64,000 bases of DNA from the NCBI RefSeq assembly GCF_000423345.1, contig NZ_AUHU01000003.1:248001-312000 (forward strand). The letters are read 5' to 3'. Below the pieces are notes generated by a model. The model was not told the DNA's origin and made no database searches. It was given only the letters and a program-made list of their open reading frames with translations. Origin of the DNA: Marinimicrobium agarilyticum DSM 16975 (GTDB lineage Bacteria > Pseudomonadota > Gammaproteobacteria > Pseudomonadales > Cellvibrionaceae). A program made the translations under genes and the position numbers. Shown one piece after another: positions 1-9,762 of this stretch. Position 1 is the stretch's first letter; each line of letters starts with the position of its first letter.

Positions 1-1429
1 AAAGCGCCCCGAGGCGATCCCCCAGAAGGTAGAGCTCATCGAGATCTTCGCTGATCACCAGTACCGCGGTACCGCGATCACGCAGTGCCACCAATTCCTT
101 GTGAATATGATTGGCGGCTCCCACGTCCACGCCCCAGGTCGGGTGAAAGCAGATCAACACTTTGGGCTGCTGTTCGATTTCCCGACCGATAATGAACTTT
201 TGCAGGTTGCCCCCGGACAAGCTGCCCGCCATCGATGCGGGCCCGGTCGCTTTCACGCCGTAGTCTCCGATAATATCGGCGGCGCGCTGACGCACGGCGG
301 CCCAGTTCACCAAAGAGTGGCGAACGCCGTGGTTCACATAGCCGGTCAATAACTGGTTCTCGGTCAGTGACATTGAAGCCACCGAACCTCGGCCCACCCG
401 GTCCGCCGGCACTGTACCCAACCCGCGCCTGCGCCGAGCCACAATACTGCAGTCGGCGAGGGCCACGTCGTCCAGGGTTAAGGTGCCGCGGTCGGGTTTG
501 AGCTCACCGTTGATCAGATCCACCAGCTCATCCTGACCGTTGCCCGCGACCCCCGCCAGCCCCAGAATTTCGCCCGCCTTCAGCTCCAGGTTGATGTTGT
601 GCAAGTGGATGGCGAACTGGCTGGTGGGGCGCACCTCGATATCGCACAGCGTCAGGCGCGTTGCCCCAGCGTTGCCCGGAGGCAGATCGTGATCCAGAAC
701 CAGCTCGTCCCCGAGCATCAATTTGGCCAGCTCCCCGGCGCTGGTTTCCGACGGGATGCAGGAGCCGGTGACCTTGCCCCCGCGTAGGATGGTGGCGCGG
801 TCACACAATGCATTCACTTCGTGCAATTTGTGGGAAATAAACAGAATGCTGCACCCTTTGCGGGCAAGCTGCTTTAGCATATCAATCAGTTGCGCGACTT
901 CCGCCGGGGTGAGCACAGCGGTGGGTTCATCCAGTATCAGCAACTGAATATCCTGCAAAAGGCAGCGGATGATCTCCACGCGTTGTTGTTCCCCCACTGA
1001 CAGGGTATGCACCTCCCGGTCCGGGTTGATAGCCAAGCCGTATTCCTCGCCGACCTCCACAATGCGTTGACGCAATGCGCTCACAGAGCCGTACTCCGCC
1101 GGTGAGAGGTAAAGGGCGATATTTTCCGTCACCGTCAGGGTGTCGAACAGCGAGAAGTGTTGGAACACCATTCCCATTCCGAGGGCTCGGGCCTGGGCGG
1201 GGCCCTCGATCGCTATCTCCTTGTTGTTCCATAACACCTGTCCGGCATCGGGCTTGACCACCCCGTAAATCATTTTCATCAGGGTGCTCTTACCCGCGCC
1301 ATTCTCTCCGAGTAGCGCGTGAATCTCACCCGCCGCTACTTTGAGGCTCACGGCATCATTGGCCACGCAGCCGGGGTAGGCCTTGGTGATGCCAATCAAC
1401 TCTAATCGTGTTGGATTCTCTTGAGACAT
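1..1429 (-). CDS. ABC transporter ATP-binding protein, purine nucleoside/base type (3' end outside window)
   Basis: Double-NBD importer ATPase of the RbsA/YufO (NupO) kind, about 476 residues visible and still open at the left edge. The first NBD has a full Walker A (GENGAGKST, residues 41-49), signature LSVGEQQR and Walker B LLILDEPT. The second NBD has a degenerate P-loop (GVAGNGQDE) but keeps the signature LSGGNLQK, as is usual for this family. It reads away from xdhA, with only about 190 bp between the two starts, so both probably share a control region. The family members energise BMP-type nucleoside or sugar uptake; the purine-catabolic neighbourhood argues for nucleosides, xanthine or urate. 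Permease and binding-protein genes would be expected just left of the window. Substrate is inferred from context. Confidence 0.88.
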   Translation of the reverse strand, partial: MSQENPTRLELIGITKAYPGCVANDAVSLKVAAGEIHALLGENGAGKSTLMKMIYGVVKPDAGQVLWNNKEIAIEGPAQARALGMGMVFQHFSLFDTLTVTENIALYLSPAEYGSVSALRQRIVEVGEEYGLAINPDREVHTLSVGEQQRVEIIRCLLQDIQLLILDEPTAVLTPAEVAQLIDMLKQLARKGCSILFISHKLHEVNALCDRATILRGGKVTGSCIPSETSAGELAKLMLGDELVLDHDLPPGNAGATRLTLCDIEVRPTSQFAIHLHNINLELKAGEILGLAGVAGNGQDELVDLINGELKPDRGTLTLDDVALADCSIVARRRRGLGTVPADRVGRGSVASMSLTENQLLTGYVNHGVRHSLVNWAAVRQRAADIIGDYGVKATGPASMAGSLSGGNLQKFIIGREIEQQPKVLICFHPTWGVDVGAANHIHKELVALRDRGTAVLVISEDLDELYLLGDRLGAL

Positions 1430-1607
1430 AAACCTGACTATTTAGACAAAATTGGTCTCAAGCTTGTAGCAAGGAGTATGCCATGGGCTTATTTCGAGCC
1501 GATTTCCCAGGAAAACCAAAAAAATTGTCCCTCTGGCCAGATTTTTGCTTTGTCTGAATGAGACAGGGTTTGGCGAAAGCGAAAACCCGCCCGAATGAAT
1601 GTCTGCT

Positions 1608-1613
1608 GGAGGA
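1608..1613 (+). promoter_or_regulatory. Ribosome binding site that sets the xdhA start
   Basis: GGAGGA followed by six bases and GTG at 1620. An in-frame ATG at 1599 would place this Shine-Dalgarno inside the coding region, so GTG 1620 is the better start. Confidence 0.75.
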
Positions 1614-1619
1614 GCCATA

Positions 1620-3083
1620 GTGCGTTTGGTTGTTAACAAGGTTTCGGTCGAAACCGGCCCGCAGGCACCGGAGATGACGCTGCTTCGTTTCCTTCGCGAG
1701 CAACGGCGGCTGACCGGTACCAAAGAAGGCTGCGCCTCGGGGGATTGCGGCGCCTGTACCGTCATGGTGGTGGAGCAGGGGCCTGACGGCCCGATCAGCC
1801 GCACCGTCAATAGCTGTATCTGCCCCCTGGGCAGCGTTGCCGGCCAGGAAGTGGTTACCGTTGAGGGCCTGGCGAGCGACGGGGAGTTGCACCCGGTGCA
1901 GGAAGCCATGGTCAATTGTCACGGCTCCCAGTGCGGTTTCTGCACCCCGGGCTTTGTGATGTCCCTGGCCTCGTTGCATTCTGAGCAGGCCGCATTGCTG
2001 GAAGCGGATGACGGCGAGCGGCGCCATCGCATTCTTGATGCCATCTCCGGAAATCTGTGTCGCTGTACCGGTTACCGACCCATTGTGGAGGCGGGTTTTC
2101 AGGCCCTTAAAAAACCTGCCCAATTGGCCAATATTGTGCAAGAGCAGGGCGAGGGTGCACCGTTTGCGAGCAACGAAACCGCTTCGGAGGCGGGCAACGG
2201 CTACTATCGCCCCGCGACAGAGGAAGCGTTGCAACAGTGCTTGCGCGACCAGCCAACAGCGCGTCTGATCGCTGGTGGTACCGATCTGATGCTGGAAGCC
2301 ACCCAGCTCTACCGCACGTTTGACGTGCTGATCGATCTCAATGCCATTGGCAGTCTTAAACAGGTCTCGGTGACGAGCGAACACATCGCCGTCGGCGCCG
2401 CCGTCACCTACACCGAACTGGAGCGAACCCTCGGCGCCCGTTGCTCCGAACTGATGCAGATGTTGAATCGCCTCGGTTCCCGCCAGATCCGCAATCGCGG
2501 CACGGTCGGCGGCAACATTGGCAACGCTTCTCCCATCGCCGATATGCCTCCTTACTTATTGGTACTGGAGGCGGAGTTGATCATTCGCAATAGCCGCGGA
2601 AAGGAGCGACGCGAAAGGCTGATCGATTTTTATAGAGGCTATAAGCAAACCACCCTGGGGGCGGGGGAATACCTGGCGGAAGTGGTGTTCGACCGCGCCG
2701 CTTTCGAGGAGCCACTCAAGCTGATCAAACTCAGCAAACGCTACGAGGACGATATCTCTGCGGTGATGGGGGCATTCCGCTGGCGCGCCGATGGTTCCCT
2801 CGCGATCGCTTACGGTGGCATGGCCGCCACACCCAAGCGTGCACTGGAGACCGAAGCGCTGCTTAATCGGTCGATCTGGCAGCGCGAGGGCGAGCTCGAT
2901 CAGGTCGTTCTGGACCTAGCCTGTGAACAGTTGGCCCGCGAATTTACCCCCATGACCGACGTGCGCGCCTCGGCGGATTACCGCATGGCCATGGCCGGCA
3001 CTCTGCTGCGTAAAGCCTGTCGGGCATTGGTGGCAGAGCGCGTTGGGAAAGCCACGGAGCCGGGGGTATTCAGCCATGCGTAA
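1620..3083 (+). CDS. xdhA: Xanthine dehydrogenase, small (FeS/FAD) subunit
   Basis: 487-residue electron-transfer subunit of xanthine dehydrogenase. The N-terminal plant-type [2Fe-2S] domain shows CASGDCGAC (Cys38, 43, 46). The helical second [2Fe-2S] domain shows CHGSQCGFC (Cys100, 105, 108) and CRCTGYRP (Cys147, 149). A FAD-binding domain with GGTDLMLE and the GGNIGNASPIAD segment follows, then the CO-dehydrogenase-flavoprotein C-terminal domain. Length fits bacterial XdhA. It passes electrons from the molybdenum site in XdhB to NAD. The start is GTG, chosen by the strong upstream Shine-Dalgarno. The 3' end overlaps xdhB by 8 bases, which suggests translational coupling. Confidence 0.96.
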   Translation: MRLVVNKVSVETGPQAPEMTLLRFLREQRRLTGTKEGCASGDCGACTVMVVEQGPDGPISRTVNSCICPLGSVAGQEVVTVEGLASDGELHPVQEAMVNCHGSQCGFCTPGFVMSLASLHSEQAALLEADDGERRHRILDAISGNLCRCTGYRPIVEAGFQALKKPAQLANIVQEQGEGAPFASNETASEAGNGYYRPATEEALQQCLRDQPTARLIAGGTDLMLEATQLYRTFDVLIDLNAIGSLKQVSVTSEHIAVGAAVTYTELERTLGARCSELMQMLNRLGSRQIRNRGTVGGNIGNASPIADMPPYLLVLEAELIIRNSRGKERRERLIDFYRGYKQTTLGAGEYLAEVVFDRAAFEEPLKLIKLSKRYEDDISAVMGAFRWRADGSLAIAYGGMAATPKRALETEALLNRSIWQREGELDQVVLDLACEQLAREFTPMTDVRASADYRMAMAGTLLRKACRALVAERVGKATEPGVFSHA

Positions 3084-5436
3084 ACTGACCGACAGTCGCC
3101 CCAAAGACAGTGCTTCGGTGCTCGCCTCGGGTCGGGCGGTGGCTCACGAATCCGCCCGAAAACATGTGGCCGGCGCGGCGCGCTACATTGATGACCTGCC
3201 GGTACCGGTCGATCTGGTGTACGTGGCCACCGGTCAGTCGAGCCAGGCCCATGCGCGCATCAAGCGTCTGGACCTGAGCCGCGTCAAAGCGGCCTCTGGC
3301 GTGCTGGATGTGGTAGTGCAGGCCGACATTCCCGGCAAGATTGATGTGGCCCCCGTGTACGGCGGGGACCCGTTGCTCGCCGGAGACCTGGTGGAATATG
3401 TGGGCCAACCCATTTTCGCGGTGGCGGCCACCAGTCAGGAAGCCGCGCTGCGAGCGGTGGCCCTGGCCGACGTGGAATACGAACCTCTTGCCGCGCAGCT
3501 GACGGTAGAACAATCGATCGCCGCGGACAGCTACGTCCTGCCCGAGCATCACTTGATGATGGGCGACCCCGATGGTGAATTGATGCACTCGCCCCACCGG
3601 GTGGAAGGGGAGATTTATGTGCGCGGCCAGGAACACTTTTATCTCGAAGGGCAGATCGGCCAGGCCAGCCTCACCGAGGATGGCGGCATTCATGTCATCA
3701 GCTCGACCCAGCATCCGTCCGAGATTCAAAAGCTGGTGGCGGAAGTACTGGCGTTGCCTTTTCATCACGTCGTCGCCGAGGTCCGTCGCATGGGCGGTGG
3801 GTTCGGTGGCAAGGAGAGTCAGGCCGGTCCGCTGGCGTGCCTTTGCGCGCTGTTCGCGCATCGGCTGCGCCGCCCGGTTCGCTACCGGATGCCGCGCCGG
3901 GATGACATGGTCCAGACCGGAAAGCGTCACGATTTTCTGAACCGTTGGCAGGTGGGCTTTGATGACGACGGCCGGATTCGTGCGGCGAAAATGGTGCTGG
4001 CGGGAAAGTGCGGTTACTCTCCGGACCTGTCCGAAGGCATTGTCGATCGGGCCATGTTCCATGCCGACAACGCATACTACCTGAACAGTGCTTCCATACT
4101 CGGGTTGCGCTGCAAAACCCACACGGTTTCCAATACCGCCTTTCGGGGCTTCGGTGGTCCCCAGGGCATGATGGCGGTCGAAGCCATCGTCGAGGATATT
4201 GCCCGAGCTCTGGGGAAAGATCCGCTCGATGTCCGCAAAGCCAACCTCTATCAGCCGGGTCGAAACGAAACGCCTTATGGTCAGGCCATCGAGCAGCACA
4301 TCCTCTCGGACCTGATGGAACGGCTGGAGGACAGCTCGAACTATCGTGCCCGGCGTACGGCCATCACCGAATTCAATCGCTCCCATGTCTGTCTGAAAAA
4401 AGGCCTGGCGTTGACGCCGGTAAAGTTCGGCATTTCCTTTACCGCCAAACACCTCAACCAGGCTGGCGCCCTGTTGCAGATCTACACCGACGGCACGCTG
4501 CTGATCAATCATGGCGGGACTGAAATGGGGCAGGGGTTGTACACCAAAGTTCAACAAATTGTGGCCGGCGCATTCGGCCTGTCGGTCGAGCGGGTGCAGG
4601 TCAGCTCGACCCGGACTGACAAGGTGCCCAATACCTCGCCCACGGCGGCCTCCTCCGGCACCGACCTCAACGGTATGGCCGCACAGGATGCCTGCGACCG
4701 GATCAAAGCCGACCTTCTCGCCTTTGCCGAAAGTCACTATCAGGTTTCGCCCACCGCCGTGCGCTTTGACAACAATCGGGTCTATCTCGACAAAGACTCT
4801 ATGGCGTTCGAGGACTTTATCAAAGAAGCCTATCTCAATCGGGTGCCGCTGTTTTCCACCGGTTACTATCGCACGCCGAAAATTCATTACGACCGCACTA
4901 CCGCCAAAGGCCAGCCGTTTCTGTACTTCGCCAACGGCGCGGCGGTGTCGGAAGTGACCCTCGATACCGACACCGGCGAATACAAAGTGGGCCGGGTCGA
5001 CATACTGCACGATGTGGGTCAGTCCATTAATCCCGCCATTGATATTGGACAGATCGAAGGCGGTTTCATTCAAGGGATGGGTTGGCTCACCACTGAAGAG
5101 TTGTTGTGGGACGATGCCGGCCGAGTCATTTCCAACAGCCCGGCCAATTACAAAATTCCCACCGCCTTCGACACGCCCGAAACGTTCAATGTGGCGCTGT
5201 ACGATCGCCCCAACAACGAGGAAACCGTCTACCACTCTAAAGCGGTGGGCGAGCCGCCACTGATGCTGGCGATTTCCGTTTGGGCGGCGCTGCGCGATGC
5301 CTGCGCCAGCACCACGGATTACCGGTTCAGCCCGCGACTCGATACCCCGGCAACACCCGAGCGGGTGTACTGGGCCTTGCGCGCTTGCGAAGCCTTCAAT
5401 CGCTCCAATGAGCAGGCCGGGGAGGTGAGCGAATGA
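3076..5436 (+). CDS. xdhB: Xanthine dehydrogenase, molybdopterin-binding large subunit
   Basis: 786-residue catalytic subunit oxidising hypoxanthine/xanthine to urate. It has the aldehyde oxidase/xanthine dehydrogenase a/b-hammerhead domain, then Moco-contacting loops GGGFGGKES, AFRGFGGPQ and EMGQGLYTK. The catalytic Glu lies in KAVGEPPLML (about residue 726). The ATG at 3076 overlaps the xdhA stop. An in-frame ATG at 3043 would overlap xdhA much further and add a non-homologous-looking extension, so it is not preferred. The stop overlaps xdhC (ATGA). Confidence 0.96.
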   Translation: MRKLTDSRPKDSASVLASGRAVAHESARKHVAGAARYIDDLPVPVDLVYVATGQSSQAHARIKRLDLSRVKAASGVLDVVVQADIPGKIDVAPVYGGDPLLAGDLVEYVGQPIFAVAATSQEAALRAVALADVEYEPLAAQLTVEQSIAADSYVLPEHHLMMGDPDGELMHSPHRVEGEIYVRGQEHFYLEGQIGQASLTEDGGIHVISSTQHPSEIQKLVAEVLALPFHHVVAEVRRMGGGFGGKESQAGPLACLCALFAHRLRRPVRYRMPRRDDMVQTGKRHDFLNRWQVGFDDDGRIRAAKMVLAGKCGYSPDLSEGIVDRAMFHADNAYYLNSASILGLRCKTHTVSNTAFRGFGGPQGMMAVEAIVEDIARALGKDPLDVRKANLYQPGRNETPYGQAIEQHILSDLMERLEDSSNYRARRTAITEFNRSHVCLKKGLALTPVKFGISFTAKHLNQAGALLQIYTDGTLLINHGGTEMGQGLYTKVQQIVAGAFGLSVERVQVSSTRTDKVPNTSPTAASSGTDLNGMAAQDACDRIKADLLAFAESHYQVSPTAVRFDNNRVYLDKDSMAFEDFIKEAYLNRVPLFSTGYYRTPKIHYDRTTAKGQPFLYFANGAAVSEVTLDTDTGEYKVGRVDILHDVGQSINPAIDIGQIEGGFIQGMGWLTTEELLWDDAGRVISNSPANYKIPTAFDTPETFNVALYDRPNNEETVYHSKAVGEPPLMLAISVWAALRDACASTTDYRFSPRLDTPATPERVYWALRACEAFNRSNEQAGEVSE

Positions 5437-6329
5437 ACTCGCGTATGAACTGGCAGGAGGCCATAGCCGCTTGCGCACGCCAGGGGCGCGGCTACGTGAT
5501 CGCTACCGTGATCAGTACCCAGGGTTCCACCCCGCGCGATGGCGGCAGCAAAATGGTGATCGATGCCGAACGGACTTACGATACCTTGGGTGGCGGCCGG
5601 TTGGAATTTCTCATTGTTCAGCAGGCTCGGGATTATCTGGCAAAGGGTGAGTGCGGCCAGTGGCTAAAGCCCTTTCCGCTGGCCGCCGAGGCCGCGCAAT
5701 GCTGCGGCGGTAATGTCACCGTATTGCTGGAAAGTTACCCCGCCAGCGACTGGTCCGTGGCGTTGTTCGGAGCGGGCCACGTCAGTCGGGCGTTGACGAC
5801 CATTCTGGGGGAGCTGCCCTGCCGGGTGGAAGTCATCGACAACCGCCCCGAACTGATGACCGAAGCGCTACCGGACAATGCGAGTTATCACTACTGCGAA
5901 TCCCCGGTGCGCCGGATCGATGAATTGGCGGACGACACCTGGGTGGTGATCTTCACCCACGACCACGCGCTGGATTTTTCCCTCTGCGACCGGTTGTTGG
6001 CGAATTATCGGTGGGCGTTTACCGGGTTGATCGGGTCGGAGACCAAAGCGCTTCGCTTTCGCAAGCGGCTGGCCCAGGCAGGCCACGACACCGCCGTTAT
6101 TGATCGTCTGGCCAGCCCGGTTGGTCTGCCGAACGTCAAAGGCAAACGTCCCATGGAGGTTGCGGTTTCCATCGCGGCGCAACTCCAAAGCCTTTATTAC
6201 GCCGAGGCACGCCCACGCCAGGGAACTTCCTGGCGGGAAATCAAGCGACTGTTCGCCGCTCCCGAAACTCGAACCGCCGCCAGAACGGACCGCAACGCCG
6301 CCCGCCATAATAAGGAACCATCGAAATGA
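5433..6329 (+). CDS. xdhC: Xanthine dehydrogenase accessory protein XdhC
   Basis: 298 residues of the XdhC/CoxI family, which binds molybdenum cofactor, promotes its sulfuration and inserts it into XdhB. The N-terminal XdhC domain contains the conserved CCGGNVTVLLE segment. The C-terminal Rossmann-like domain has GAGHVSRAL and the TGLIGS/LPNVKGKRPMEVAVSI blocks. ATG at 5433 overlaps the xdhB stop by four bases, and its own end overlaps uraD in the same way. Another in-frame ATG lies four codons downstream (5445). Position inside the operon directly after its client enzyme is typical. Confidence 0.94.
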   Translation: MNSRMNWQEAIAACARQGRGYVIATVISTQGSTPRDGGSKMVIDAERTYDTLGGGRLEFLIVQQARDYLAKGECGQWLKPFPLAAEAAQCCGGNVTVLLESYPASDWSVALFGAGHVSRALTTILGELPCRVEVIDNRPELMTEALPDNASYHYCESPVRRIDELADDTWVVIFTHDHALDFSLCDRLLANYRWAFTGLIGSETKALRFRKRLAQAGHDTAVIDRLASPVGLPNVKGKRPMEVAVSIAAQLQSLYYAEARPRQGTSWREIKRLFAAPETRTAARTDRNAARHNKEPSK

Positions 6330-6844
6330 CCCCCACTGACGCGCTCGATGAACTCAACCTCGCTTCGACCGAGACCGCTTTCGAACAGCTGTATGACTGT
6401 TGCCACTGTCGCCGCTGGGCCCACGATATGGTCGCCGCGCGGCCCTTCGAGAACGCGTTGGAGGTACTCACCCACGCCGAGCGATTCTGGGCGGGCGCCA
6501 CTGAAGCGGAAATTCTGGAGGCTTTTTCCGGTCATGCCCGAATCGGGGATATCGAGAAGCTTCGCTCGCGTTTTGCGGGCCGAGCGAAAGACGAACAGGG
6601 CCAGGTGCTACAGACCGATGAGTCGGTACTACGCGAGCTGCACCAGTTGAATATTGACTACGAACAGCGTCACGGTTTCATCTTCATTGTCTGTGCCAAG
6701 GGCCGAAGCGCGGAGGCGATGCTTCAGACGCTGCGCGAGCGCATCGACAACTATCGCACCGAGGAATTGCGCAACGGCGCCCGGGAGCAAGGACAGATCA
6801 CCCGCCTGCGACTTCTGCAGTGGCTTCAACCAACCGAGCAGTGA
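6326..6844 (+). CDS. uraD: OHCU decarboxylase
   Basis: 172 residues of the 2-oxo-4-hydroxy-4-carboxy-5-ureidoimidazoline decarboxylase family, which forms S-allantoin. The catalytic-histidine motif is present as FSGHARIGD (His70; the family usually has GHPRIG, so Pro is replaced by Ala). The C-terminal block YEQRHGFIFIVCAKGRS is also conserved. Full length, no signal peptide. It starts in an ATGA overlap with xdhC and ends six bases before the uraH ATG, so the two enzymes acting on unstable intermediates are made together. Confidence 0.94.
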   Translation: MTPTDALDELNLASTETAFEQLYDCCHCRRWAHDMVAARPFENALEVLTHAERFWAGATEAEILEAFSGHARIGDIEKLRSRFAGRAKDEQGQVLQTDESVLRELHQLNIDYEQRHGFIFIVCAKGRSAEAMLQTLRERIDNYRTEELRNGAREQGQITRLRLLQWLQPTEQ

Positions 6845-6849
6845 ACACT

Positions 6850-7188
6850 ATGACACGAGCCCCCATAACCACGCATATTCTCAATCTGGATACCGGCAGA
6901 CCGGCTGCAGGCGTCGGCGTTCAGCTGTTTCTCGCGAACGACGAGCAACCCATGGTGACGGGCGTCACCAACAGCGACGGCCGCATCGGCCAATGGTCGG
7001 CGCCTTTTTCGGTCGACCCCGGTGTGTATAGGCTGAGCTTTGCCGTTGCCGAGTGGTTCGCCTCCCAGGGCCAGAGCAGCTTTTACCCTCAGGTGGACAT
7101 TTACTTCAACGTCGGCACTGACCAGGAGCACTATCATGTGCCGCTGTTACTGAATCGTTTCGGTTACTCGACGTACCGTGGAAGCTGA
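6850..7188 (+). CDS. uraH: 5-hydroxyisourate hydrolase (transthyretin-like)
   Basis: 112-residue HIU hydrolase. It carries the family N-terminal motif ITTHILNLDTGRPA (active-site His9), a central arginine in DGRIGQW and the diagnostic C-terminal tetrapeptide YRGS (residues 109-112). The ATG at 6850 leaves the usual short N-terminus; an upstream start at 6820 would overlap uraD and add non-conserved residues. It hydrolyses the product of PuuD to OHCU. No periplasmic signal is present, so it acts in the cytoplasm. Confidence 0.95.
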   Translation: MTRAPITTHILNLDTGRPAAGVGVQLFLANDEQPMVTGVTNSDGRIGQWSAPFSVDPGVYRLSFAVAEWFASQGQSSFYPQVDIYFNVGTDQEHYHVPLLLNRFGYSTYRGS

Positions 7189-7199
7189 CAGGGCGAATT

Positions 7200-8522
7200 A
7201 TGACAGCAGCATTTGATAAAGCCTATCGAGCCACCATCGTGCACTTTACCGACGCGCCCAACCCGCAAACCGGTGCGGGTCTCGAATACTTTGAAGACGG
7301 TGTGCTGCTGGTCGATGCCCAGGGCCACGTAGTCACGGTGGGGCACGCCTGGAATCTGGAGCGCCAGGGCCTGGATCTGAATCTATGTCAGCACAGCCCC
7401 GACCAGTTGCTTATGCCCGGGTTGATCGACAGTCATATTCATTATCCCCAGACCGAAGTCATCGCCTCCTACGGTGAACAGTTGATCGACTGGTTGAACC
7501 ATTACACCTTCCCCGCCGAGCAGGCGTTTTCCGATGTCGAGTACGCCCGGCATGAGGCTGAGCGGTTTGTTGACCTTCTGCTGGCCCATGGCACCACCAC
7601 CGCCATGGTCTACACCACCGTCTACCCGCAATCCACCGACGCCTTCTTTGACGTCGCCCGACAACGCGATCTGTGCATGCTGGCGGGTAAGGTCATGATG
7701 GACCGCAACGCTCCCGACGCCCTGCTGGATACCGCCACCGACAGCGAGCGACAGTGTCGGGCGTTGATTGAACGCTGGCATCACACGGGCCGACTGCACT
7801 ATGCGCTGACGCCCCGCTTCGCACCCACCAGCACACCGGAACAACTGCGCTTGACCGGCGAGCTCTATCGAGCCTATGAGGGTCTCTATCTGCAGACCCA
7901 CCTGTCGGAGAACCTGAATGAAGTCGAGTGGGTAAAAACGCTCTTTCCCGACGCACGGGACTACCTCGATGTGTACGATCGTTACGGCCTTTTGGGGGAG
8001 CGGAGTGTCTTTGGGCACGGTCTGCACCTGAGCGATGTCGAGCTGCAGCGCCTGGCCGATACGGGTTCCTCGGTGGCCTTCTGTCCAACTTCCAACCTCT
8101 TTCTCGGCAGTGGCCTGTTGAATGCACGACGGCTGAAGGAGGCGGGAGTGAGCATCAGTATTGCCACCGATGTGGGCGGCGGAACCAGCTTTTCCATGCT
8201 GCGCACACTGGCCGAGGGCTACAAGGTGCTTCAGCTTCAGGGGCAAAGTCTGCATCCGCTACAGGCGTTCTACTGGATCACCCTGGGCAACGCCCGAGCA
8301 CTCAAACTGGACCACCGTATCGGAAACTTCGCCCCCGGAAAAGACGCGGACTTTATTCTCATCGACCGATCGCCCTCACCGCTTCAGGCTTACCGACAGA
8401 CAAGAACCAAAACGTTGGCGGAGTCTCTGTTTGCTTTGATGATGCTGGGCGACGAAAACAATATTGCGAGCACTTACGTCATGGGACAGCGACAGTTTCA
8501 ACGACAATCAGCCCGGGCCTGA
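7200..8522 (+). CDS. guaD: Guanine deaminase
   Basis: 440-residue amidohydrolase converting guanine to xanthine, feeding XdhAB. Metal ligands are visible in PGLIDSHIHYPQ (His79, His81), in THLSEN, in the GHGLHLSD His and in the IATDVGGGTSFS Asp. The C-terminal ALKLDHRIGNFAPGKDADF block is typical of the amidohydrolase barrel closure. Length matches bacterial GuaD. It lies 11 bp after uraH in the same orientation, so it is very probably in the xdh operon. Confidence 0.94.
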   Translation: MTAAFDKAYRATIVHFTDAPNPQTGAGLEYFEDGVLLVDAQGHVVTVGHAWNLERQGLDLNLCQHSPDQLLMPGLIDSHIHYPQTEVIASYGEQLIDWLNHYTFPAEQAFSDVEYARHEAERFVDLLLAHGTTTAMVYTTVYPQSTDAFFDVARQRDLCMLAGKVMMDRNAPDALLDTATDSERQCRALIERWHHTGRLHYALTPRFAPTSTPEQLRLTGELYRAYEGLYLQTHLSENLNEVEWVKTLFPDARDYLDVYDRYGLLGERSVFGHGLHLSDVELQRLADTGSSVAFCPTSNLFLGSGLLNARRLKEAGVSISIATDVGGGTSFSMLRTLAEGYKVLQLQGQSLHPLQAFYWITLGNARALKLDHRIGNFAPGKDADFILIDRSPSPLQAYRQTRTKTLAESLFALMMLGDENNIASTYVMGQRQFQRQSARA

Positions 8523-8540
8523 CAACCGGCTTGCGCGTAA

Positions 8541-8547
8541 AAGGGGA
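8541..8547 (+). promoter_or_regulatory. Ribosome binding site that sets the puuD start
   Basis: AAGGGGA, six bases before TTG 8554. A start at TTG 8464 would overlap guaD and add 30 residues not expected before the first membrane helix. Confidence 0.6.
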
Positions 8548-8553
8548 ACGGAT

Positions 8554-9762
8554 TTGGAAACAGTATTGATTGATTGGCTGAACCTGGCGGTACGCTGGTT
8601 TCACGTTGTGGCGGGTATCGCCTGGATCGGAGCCTCTTTCTACTTCATCTGGCTCGATCTGAACCTGCGGGAACCGCCGGAGTGGAAAAGGACAAAAGGT
8701 ATCAAGGGCGATCTGTGGGCGATACACGGGGGCGGCATCTACGAAATTGGAAAGTATCGTCTTCGTCCAGAAACCATGCCGGAAAAGCTGCACTGGTTCA
8801 AGTGGGAGGCCTACAGTACCTGGTTGAGCGGCACTCTCCTACTGATCCTTTTGTACTATGTGCAGGCTCGCACCTACCTGGTGGGCCCTGATGCCTGGGT
8901 CGACACCCCGGGCGCGGCGATCGCGGCGAGCGTGCTGTTTATCGCGCTGGGGCAGCTGTCCTATGAAGCGCTGTTGAGAACACCGCTGGTAAAAAAGGGT
9001 TGGGCGTTTGCCGTAGCGTTGGTACTGTTCATTACCCTGGCGAGCTGGCTTGCCCAGCAACTGTTCTCCGGCCGCGCCGCTTACCTTCATGTGGGCGCGA
9101 TGATTGCTACCTGGATGGCTGGCAATGTTTTCTGGGGAATAATTCCCGCGCAAAAATCCTTTGTCGCCGCCGTGAGCGAGGGGCGGGAGCCAGACCCGGC
9201 TAAAGCCCAGTTCGCCAAGTTGCGCTCGACTCATAACAACTATCTTACCTTGCCGGTCATTTTCTGCATGATCAGCAATCACTATCCGTTTCTTTACGGG
9301 CATCCGCAGGCCTGGCTGGTGCTGTCGGCCGTGGGAATTCTGCTGGCCTGGGGGCGGCATTACTTCAACCTTAAACATCAGGGCCAGCACCGTCCGGCGG
9401 TGCTTATTTCCAGCGCCGCGGGCCTGGTCTTTGTGGCGGTCCTGGCCTCCTGGTCCGATGCGGGCCCTTCGGCCAACGCCTCTGTGCCAGTGCCCGAGCA
9501 TGAGCAGATACAAACGTTGGTCACCCGTCACTGCGCCAACTGCCACGGGTGGAATCCGGTCCAGCCCGGTTTCCAGGCGGCCCCTGCGGGGTTGGTCATT
9601 GAATCGCCGGAGCAACTGATCGCGCACGGTAATCTGGCCCTACCCGCTATTCAGTCGGAGTACATGCCGCTTGGCAATATGACCGGGCTGACCGACCAGG
9701 AGCGAACTGCGCTGGTGGTGTGGCTACGGGCTCAAGGGGCTACAACCGGGGAGCTGCAGTGA
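8554..9762 (+). CDS. puuD: Urate hydroxylase PuuD (membrane, with cytochrome c domain)
   Basis: 402-residue membrane-bound urate oxidase producing 5-hydroxyisourate. The N-terminal part (about residues 1-290, former DUF989) has several transmembrane helices, starting with the segment around RWFHVVAGIAWIGASF. The C-terminal domain is a class I cytochrome c with CANCH at residues 327-331 and a candidate Met ligand in EYMPLGNM. Electrons should therefore enter the respiratory chain instead of forming hydrogen peroxide. Translation probably starts at TTG 8554. It replaces soluble uricase here: no uaZ/hpxO-type gene is visible in the window. Confidence 0.93.
   Translation: METVLIDWLNLAVRWFHVVAGIAWIGASFYFIWLDLNLREPPEWKRTKGIKGDLWAIHGGGIYEIGKYRLRPETMPEKLHWFKWEAYSTWLSGTLLLILLYYVQARTYLVGPDAWVDTPGAAIAASVLFIALGQLSYEALLRTPLVKKGWAFAVALVLFITLASWLAQQLFSGRAAYLHVGAMIATWMAGNVFWGIIPAQKSFVAAVSEGREPDPAKAQFAKLRSTHNNYLTLPVIFCMISNHYPFLYGHPQAWLVLSAVGILLAWGRHYFNLKHQGQHRPAVLISSAAGLVFVAVLASWSDAGPSANASVPVPEHEQIQTLVTRHCANCHGWNPVQPGFQAAPAGLVIESPEQLIAHGNLALPAIQSEYMPLGNMTGLTDQERTALVVWLRAQGATTGELQ

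Noticed and set aside
3070-5478. Very long minus-strand open frame opposite xdhB
   Set aside because: It mirrors the codon structure of the clear xdhB gene, has no recognisable domain, and lies wholly antisense; typical GC-rich shadow frame.
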